Source: a virus. Taken from it: DNA of 21,679 nucleotides. A model generated the notes under the pieces. That model worked only from the letters and a program-made list of their open reading frames with translations, ran no database searches and was not told the origin of the DNA. The stretch spans positions 1 to 21,679 of the IMG/VR virus record IMGVR_UViG_3300031857_001601. One strand, written 5' to 3'. Positions 17,991-21,679 of the stretch are shown here, piece after piece. Numbering within the stretch: the first letter of the stretch is position 1; the number at the start of each line of letters is the position of its first letter. The translations under genes and the position numbers were made by a program.

Positions 17991-18872
17991 TTAGAAATAA
18001 TCGTAGTCCATGTCCTCAAATGGAACTCTAAAATTTTCTTTTGAATACGTATAAATGTCATTAATCATTGACTGTAATCTCTTTTCTCCGATTTCCTTCA
18101 TCAAACTTGAATCCAGAATTATTGATTGATTAATAACAAGTTTCTTACTTGTTGGTCTTGTTTGATATCTTTCAAATATACTCTCTCCGACAATCTTAAT
18201 CTTTTCGTCCTTTGTTAAACTTCTTTTCATAAGAAGTACAAGGTCCTTATAGATAACACAATTCACATCAGGAGACTCAATTAATTTTTTATAAATTGCC
18301 TGAACTTCCTTTGTTGCATTTGGTTCTGACTGCATAAATCCTAATGTATTAAGCATTTGTTTGTAAATCTTAATACCAATATTATAACCTAATAATGTTT
18401 TGGGTAGACCTTTTGGGAAGTGAGTTCTGTTTCTTGGTCTATCAACGTAGGAGTAAATAAAATCATTCTCCAAGTAATCAAAATAGTCGTCGTAAAATTG
18501 TTCGATTTTTTCTTTTGGTGAAACTAAGTTTGTATAATCATTCTCAACAAGTTCACCATAAAAGTCTGCAAGTCTTCTCATCTTTGTTTTTATTTTAGAT
18601 GGAAGAATAATATAGAAAAACATATCTTTTGGGTGAAGATAGATATCTTCCCAATTTAAATTTTTAAGTTCATCAGAAATTTGAGAGTATAAAGTATTAA
18701 CCTTTTCAGTTATTGTTTTCAATCTCTTCTTTTCTTCTGCAGCCTTTTCTTCTTTTTTGGTTGTCTTAACAAGATATTGTTTTGGTTGCAGGGATTTTAA
18801 ACGACTAACCTTAATGCCCATTTCGGCCATCTCAGCTTCTTCCCTAAGAACTTTAAATATCAAATCCCTCAT
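17991..18872 (-). CDS. Virion-cargo-type protein with short MRDLIFKVLRE leader (293 aa)
   Basis: I start at the ATG at 18872, which places the box TATTTATA four bases upstream; the frame is open eight codons further, across the box. The first 11 residues, MRDLIFKVLRE, form a short amphipathic helix ending L-R-E before Glu. A Lys/Glu-rich coiled-coil region follows (about 38-60). The rest is a large helical soluble domain with SYVDRPRNRTHFPKGLPKTL and the acidic end FEDMDYDYF. No family is recognised. It is the first gene of the minus-strand run down to 16065 and is isolated upstream by a terminator. Confidence 0.72.
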   Translation of the reverse strand: MRDLIFKVLREEAEMAEMGIKVSRLKSLQPKQYLVKTTKKEEKAAEEKKRLKTITEKVNTLYSQISDELKNLNWEDIYLHPKDMFFYIILPSKIKTKMRRLADFYGELVENDYTNLVSPKEKIEQFYDDYFDYLENDFIYSYVDRPRNRTHFPKGLPKTLLGYNIGIKIYKQMLNTLGFMQSEPNATKEVQAIYKKLIESPDVNCVIYKDLVLLMKRSLTKDEKIKIVGESIFERYQTRPTSKKLVINQSIILDSSLMKEIGEKRLQSMINDIYTYSKENFRVPFEDMDYDYF

Positions 18873-18876
18873 ATTG

Positions 18877-18884
18877 TATAAATA
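18877..18884 (-). promoter_or_regulatory. ATATTTATA box before gene 17991-18872
   Basis: The minus strand reads ATATATTTATA, ending four bases before the ATG at 18872 and starting 10 bases downstream of the terminator hairpin. Terminator then box then gene is the expected order for an independent transcription unit. Confidence 0.55.
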
Positions 18885-18894
18885 TATCAAAAAC

Positions 18895-18921
18895 AAAAAA
18901 CCCCTCGAAATGAGGGGTTTT
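18895..18921 (-). terminator. Leftward terminator after gene 18926-19264
   Basis: Read on minus, AAAACCCCTC, loop ATTTC and GAGGGGTTTTTT form a stem of about 10 bp (CCCCTC/GAGGGG plus A-T pairs) followed by a T tract. It ends the minus-strand run coming from the right, five bases after the stop at 18926. Confidence 0.85.
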
Positions 18922-18925
18922 AAAT

Positions 18926-19264
18926 TTAATCAAAATAACATTCTTGTTCTTCACCTGTAATCTTTTCTCTCATTACGTCGGATTGACTACATTCATCGTA
19001 AAGGGATTCGTACCATTCTTCATTTGTTGATTTCATGTCAGACCAATTATCCTTAATATAATCTTTCATTTCTTCTTCTGACATTCCGTTTAGTTCGGGA
19101 TAATCCTCAACATTAATTTCAATTGGTTCACGAACAACCATGGTATTATAATACTCAACCATTTTAACTGAAATTGTTTTCGGAGCGGTTACAACTGTCT
19201 TCTCAACAACTTTTTTCTTTTTTTCTTTCTTTGGTGCTGCCATTTTTGCTTTTTCTTTTTTCAT
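18926..19264 (-). CDS. Lys-rich then acidic hypothetical protein (112 aa)
   Basis: Residues 1-30 are extremely Lys-rich (KKEKAKMAAPKKEKKKKVVE). The rest is acidic (VREPIEINVEDYPELNGM, EEEMKDYIKDNWSDM), with two cysteines near the end (SQSD and EEQECYFD regions). An alternative ATG is at codon 8 (MAAPKKEKKKK). I keep the first because a near-consensus TATAAATT/AATTTATA element ends three bases before it. The split charge suggests binding to nucleic acid or to an acidic partner; no function is known. It is last before a strong terminator. Confidence 0.68.
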   Translation of the reverse strand: MKKEKAKMAAPKKEKKKKVVEKTVVTAPKTISVKMVEYYNTMVVREPIEINVEDYPELNGMSEEEMKDYIKDNWSDMKSTNEEWYESLYDECSQSDVMREKITGEEQECYFD

Positions 19265-19273
19265 AGTTATAAA

Positions 19274-19474
19274 TTATAAAGAGTCATAAAAATTTTTCTC
19301 AATATCGGCAAGTTCTTCTTGGGTAAACTCATCGTCATCAGTTTCAATATCTTCAACTGAATCATAATCATCTCCTGAACGAACAACTATTGCAAATGTT
19401 CTACCATCTTCCATTTCACCATAATATTTGGTGAGTTTAAACATTAATTGGGGGGTTTCAAAATTTATATTCAT
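19274..19474 (-). CDS. Small acidic protein (66 aa)
   Basis: The product begins MNINFETPQLMFKLTKYYGE, has a strand RTFAIVVRSGDDYDS and an acidic tail rich in Asp/Glu (VEDIETDDDEFTQEELADIE). Very acidic small proteins in phages are often DNA mimics or inhibitors, but nothing specific supports that here. It follows the membrane gene after five bases and precedes the Lys-rich gene after nine, so it belongs to one minus-strand operon. Confidence 0.65.
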   Translation of the reverse strand: MNINFETPQLMFKLTKYYGEMEDGRTFAIVVRSGDDYDSVEDIETDDDEFTQEELADIEKNFYDSL

Positions 19475-19479
19475 ATTAA

Positions 19480-19677
19480 TTATTTTTCGTAAATTGTATC
19501 ACATTCATTCCATACAACCAAATATTTTTCACCTGTTTCAATGTCTTCTCCGTAACCATCCATTTCTTTACAGATAATTGTATCAATAGTTTTAACTGGC
19601 TCTCTCTTAGTCAGATATAAATGGGTTGAATAAAGAGCAATTACAACACCAATCAAAATTAAAGTTCCGTATTTCAT
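19480..19677 (-). CDS. Small single-pass membrane protein (65 aa)
   Basis: A membrane segment at about 4-22 (GTLILIGVVIALYSTHLYL) is followed by a soluble part with two cysteines (C36 and C54) in IDTIICKEMDGYGEDI and VVWNECDTIYEK. The N-terminal helix could equally be an uncleaved signal anchor placing the rest in the periplasm. It heads a three-gene minus-strand run (with 19274-19474 and 18926-19264). No family is recognised. Confidence 0.65.
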   Translation of the reverse strand: MKYGTLILIGVVIALYSTHLYLTKREPVKTIDTIICKEMDGYGEDIETGEKYLVVWNECDTIYEK

Positions 19678-19739
19678 AAATAAAATATAGGAAAATAATT
19701 TAATAAAAAAAAGAGGTTGATAACCCTAAAGGGAAAATT

Positions 19740-20438
19740 TTACAATAAACCTAATATTGGTTTTGCAAATTCCTTAACAAGTCGTTTAGAATTAATTTGC
19801 AGGTCACCAAATGATTCAAGAGTAAATGGTCTACCATCAACCTTTGTCATAAACTCAGCCTCAACACCCGGCTTAAAGTTCCCAATAGAGGATATCTCAC
19901 CATAACCAGGAAAATCGGAATTGTTGGTTCCAAACAAATAGTTATTCTCCCCACCTTTTTCCAAAATCATAACGCTATCTTGACAAAACATTTCACCGAG
20001 TTTTTTTATCTTATCAATAAAACTTGGGTCACCAGAAAGGTTAACAACAAAGAAACTATCTTCCTTAACCTCAATTTGATTGTCTGATAAATAATTTTCA
20101 ATATATGAGCCCTTAACTTTTGTAACTCCATATCCCAATGATAATAAAACGGCCTTTAAACTTTTATTCCTTCCCTTGTTATCATAGATATTTAATTTTT
20201 CAAATTCAGTATTATCAACGCAATTTACCAACTTGGACCTAAATGCGGTTATGATTGCACAATCATAGTTAATTATAAATGAGTAAACCCGGTTAAGAGA
20301 AGATTCATTTAGATTAGAAGATTTATTAGTACTATTTAATTTAATTCCCTCCATCAAACTATTTGCGCCAATTTGAGCATAACCCTCATTCAAAGAATTA
20401 AAGTTTTTAACCTTATCAATAAATTTTCTAATATCCAT
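19740..20438 (-). CDS. Virion-cargo-type protein with several L-x-E sites (232 aa)
   Basis: The first 18 residues, MDIRKFIDKVKNFNSLNE, end L-N-E before Gly. L-M-E before Gly (residue 30) and L-N-E before Ser (residue 45) follow, giving three possible prohead-protease sites in a low-complexity N-terminus. The body (about 50-232) has IINYDCAIITAFRSKLV, LLSLGYGVTKVKGSYIENYL, EDSFFVVNLSGD, FCQDSVMILEKGG and EFMTKVDGRPF. I have the impression of a conserved family with the G-Y-G-V...V-K-G-S-Y-I-E and Q-D-S-V motifs, function unknown. A box lies 13 bases before the ATG. Only a weak hairpin follows the stop. Confidence 0.72.
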   Translation of the reverse strand: MDIRKFIDKVKNFNSLNEGYAQIGANSLMEGIKLNSTNKSSNLNESSLNRVYSFIINYDCAIITAFRSKLVNCVDNTEFEKLNIYDNKGRNKSLKAVLLSLGYGVTKVKGSYIENYLSDNQIEVKEDSFFVVNLSGDPSFIDKIKKLGEMFCQDSVMILEKGGENNYLFGTNNSDFPGYGEISSIGNFKPGVEAEFMTKVDGRPFTLESFGDLQINSKRLVKEFAKPILGLL

Positions 20439-20451
20439 AGTTTTTTTGTAT

Positions 20452-20459
20452 TATAAATA
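20452..20459 (-). promoter_or_regulatory. ATATTTATA box before gene 19740-20438
   Basis: The minus strand reads ATATATTTATA, ending 13 bases before the ATG at 20438, in the gap after the preceding gene's stop. Long-spacing class. Confidence 0.5.
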
Positions 20460-20461
20460 TA

Positions 20462-20926
20462 TTAAATATTAACAATCAATTCATCAAGTCCCTCAACAAT
20501 AATCCCACAAGATTCATAGAACTCATAATTTGGTTTACCAGTATTCTTGGCTCTAAGTGTAACAAGATTATGTTCTTCCTCAGTTAATGTAATGGTGGAT
20601 GCATATTTCTTACATAAAATAATAAAATCCTCAACTAACATATTAGAATTTAAAACAAGAGCATCCATAATATAACCCATAGCAAGTTTACGGGGGATGT
20701 AATGGTCCTTAACTTTTTTAACACCATAAAACTTTGAGCCATTGGAGGACAATCCTGTTTCCCAAAACTTTGTATTTGTCATATCAAAAAGTGGGTTACG
20801 GTTTCTCGATAGAAACATATCATAAAGCTTTTCATTACCTTTAACCTCAAGATACCTTGGAATAAGACACACGAAGTCCTTCAATGTCTCTTCGGCTCTA
20901 ATAAGTTGCTCAGGTGATAATTTCAT
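20462..20926 (-). CDS. Hypothetical protein with host-type promoter (154 aa)
   Basis: The soluble product begins MKLSPEQLIRAEETLKDFVC and contains LFDMTNTKFWETGLSSNGSK, DHYIPRKLAMGYIMDAL and a helical end. No leader and no recognised family. It is preceded by the best Bacteroidetes-type promoter in the window (TTTG-19-TATCTTTG), whose -7 box ends four bases before the ATG, so early expression by host polymerase is likely. The next gene downstream has its own ATATTTATA box. Confidence 0.68.
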   Translation of the reverse strand: MKLSPEQLIRAEETLKDFVCLIPRYLEVKGNEKLYDMFLSRNRNPLFDMTNTKFWETGLSSNGSKFYGVKKVKDHYIPRKLAMGYIMDALVLNSNMLVEDFIILCKKYASTITLTEEEHNLVTLRAKNTGKPNYEFYESCGIIVEGLDELIVNI

Positions 20927-20930
20927 ACCA

Positions 20931-20961
20931 CAAAGATACGCAACTTTTTTATAAAAACAAA
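20931..20961 (-). promoter_or_regulatory. Bacteroidetes-type promoter TTTG-19-TATCTTTG
   Basis: On minus, TTTG (plus 20958-20961) and TATCTTTG (plus 20931-20938) are separated by exactly 19 bases, the classic Bacteroidetes -33/-7 arrangement. The -7 box ends four bases before the ATG at 20926, predicting a leaderless or nearly leaderless mRNA. Confidence 0.7.
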
Positions 20962-20964
20962 AAA

Positions 20965-20992
20965 GGGGGTAGGGGGAATCGGGAACCGACGG
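20965..20992 (+). other. G-rich tract in an AT-rich intergenic region
   Basis: Runs GGGGG, GGGGG, GGG and GG occur within 28 bases on plus, just upstream of the host-type promoter. Three runs of three or more are too few for a standard G-quadruplex, but a two-tetrad form is possible. Nothing else is seen in 20927-21001. Confidence 0.4.
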
Positions 20993-21001
20993 AAAAAAAT
21001 T

Positions 21002-21172
21002 TTAGAAATTAATTAACCAAACAAAGATATAAACCCAAAAACAAACAACGAGAACCCAATATAAAATCCGAACAATCTCGTACTCACTCTCTTTCATCTG
21101 CTCAAAAAACTCAAACACCATCCCAATTACAGCAAAAATTAAAATAAAAAATATAAATAGGAACCAAAACAT
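21002..21172 (-). CDS. Small two-helix membrane protein (56 aa)
   Basis: A 57-codon frame encodes MFWFLFIFFILIFAVIGMVF (first membrane segment, about 2-21), a charged loop EFFEQMKESEYEIVR, and a second hydrophobic segment LYWVLVVCFWVYIFVWLINF running to the C-terminus. It starts three bases after the stop of gene 21176-21634, so it is probably its operon partner. Size and topology would fit a holin or small anchor, but sequence gives no clear family. Confidence 0.65.
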   Translation of the reverse strand: MFWFLFIFFILIFAVIGMVFEFFEQMKESEYEIVRILYWVLVVCFWVYIFVWLINF

Positions 21173-21175
21173 ATA

Positions 21176-21634
21176 CTATAGAGAAAAGAATTTAAAAAAC
21201 TCCTTATGTTTATCATTCTCTCCACCAATAACGTGTTTAACCTCAAACTTATATGAACCATTATTAGGATACGTCATTTTAAAAAGGTGATTAATCTTTT
21301 CAGTATAATCTTTCTTAGTATAAAGTTGTTTTACATCCCAACTAAGTTTAAGTTCAATATAAAGATTAAAAGTAGTATTATCAGAACCCCACGATTCATA
21401 ATTTAAAACTCTAACATCTTCAAGTCCTTCAATGGATTTTTTAAGTATAGTTTCAAACGCATATGGAATAACAATCTTATTATCTACATTATCTCTATAG
21501 TTACTAACTTGTGGTTCCCACTCAGTTCCACCACCAGTATAAGTTAGAAATGTACCATCAACATTTAAAGTACTAGTTAGTGTATAAGCACCCGTATAAG
21601 GGATGGTTATAGCATTATCATCTTCAGGGTCCAT
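21176..21634 (-). CDS. Hypothetical protein (152 aa)
   Basis: It starts MDPEDDNAITIPYTGAYTLT and has a Gly/Thr-rich beta-type N-terminus (TLNVDGTFLTYTGGGTEWEP). The second half is a mixed domain (KIVIPYAFETILKKSIEGLE, FNLYIELKLSWDVKQLY, YKFEVKHVIGG). No leader, signal peptide or family is recognised. The second half loosely resembles the layout of genes 8733-9122 and 16065-16970. It is the rightmost gene, followed directly by the small membrane protein; its promoter was not identified. Confidence 0.62.
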   Translation of the reverse strand: MDPEDDNAITIPYTGAYTLTSTLNVDGTFLTYTGGGTEWEPQVSNYRDNVDNKIVIPYAFETILKKSIEGLEDVRVLNYESWGSDNTTFNLYIELKLSWDVKQLYTKKDYTEKINHLFKMTYPNNGSYKFEVKHVIGGENDKHKEFFKFFSL

Positions 21635-21679
21635 ATAAAATATTTTTTATAATGATAAATTAAATAAGTGAAATAAAAA

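Noticed and set aside
19678-19739. Possible leftward terminator after gene 19740-20438
   Set aside because: The GGTT/AACC and CCC/GGG pairings are only 3-5 bp; a T tract follows, but the stem is too weak to call.
1-21679. tRNA genes, CRISPR arrays, insertion sequences and attachment sites
   Set aside because: No cloverleaf with a T-loop GTTCGAATC pattern outside coding frames, no regularly spaced repeats, no transposase or inverted-repeat ends, and no integrase were seen by reading both strands.

Overview
This window looks like part of a large tailed-phage (myovirus-like) genome whose host is probably a Bacteroidetes/Flavobacterium-type bacterium. The DNA is strongly A+T-rich and gene-dense: 47 genes are called and no gap exceeds about 190 bases. 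Start codons almost never have a Shine-Dalgarno sequence. Several genes have TAnnTTTG boxes, some with an upstream TTTG, as in Bacteroidetes vegetative promoters. Phage character is inferred from the many small overlapping genes, holin/spanin-like membrane genes, and proteins resembling conserved families of marine and freshwater T4-like phages. No capsid, portal, terminase, tail, polymerase, tRNA or CRISPR feature was seen.

Layout. 1-1089 (-): a partial gene, a small acidic protein and a zinc-ribbon protein. 1155-1676 (+): a lone RmlC-type sugar epimerase. 1684-2830 (-) and 2846-3493 (+): divergent genes sharing one palindromic AT box. 3453-5988 (-): an HExxH metallopeptidase, a cupin-like protein, a coiled-coil protein, a DUF5872-like protein and a small membrane protein. 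6076-7291 (+): a tiny basic protein, then a holin/spanin-like cassette with a 179-base two-frame overlap. 7271-8727 (-): hypothetical genes, including a possible dead metallopeptidase. 8733-10386 (+): four conserved hypotheticals. 10383-11828 (-): a small tagged protein and a polyphosphate kinase 2 (PPK2). 12020-12850 (+): an AsnRS/asparagine-synthetase-like class II enzyme. 12887-16068: short cassettes alternating in strand and often separated by bidirectional terminators, including a SlyD-like FKBP. 16065-18872 (-) and 18926-21634 (-): longer minus-strand blocks, including a second holin-like gene.

The main observation is a recurring N-terminal leader. About a dozen otherwise unrelated proteins begin with a short amphipathic segment ending in hydrophobic-x-Glu. 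Examples end in VISE, VINE, LMNE, ILSE, LITE, SINE, VVSE, LGE, LVE, LRE and LNE. This matches the (I/L)-x-E cleavage rule of the T4 gp21 prohead protease and the capsid-targeting sequences of the T4 internal proteins and Alt. The tagged genes, or the first genes of their apparent operons, are mostly preceded by an ATATTTATA box lying 3-6 or 13-16 bases before the start codon. Genes with host-type TAnnTTTG boxes lack the leader. My inference is a late regulon of head-packaged, protease-trimmed cargo proteins probably delivered with the DNA. The cargo includes a PPK2 and a multi-pass membrane protein. This needs proteomic testing and the rest of the genome.
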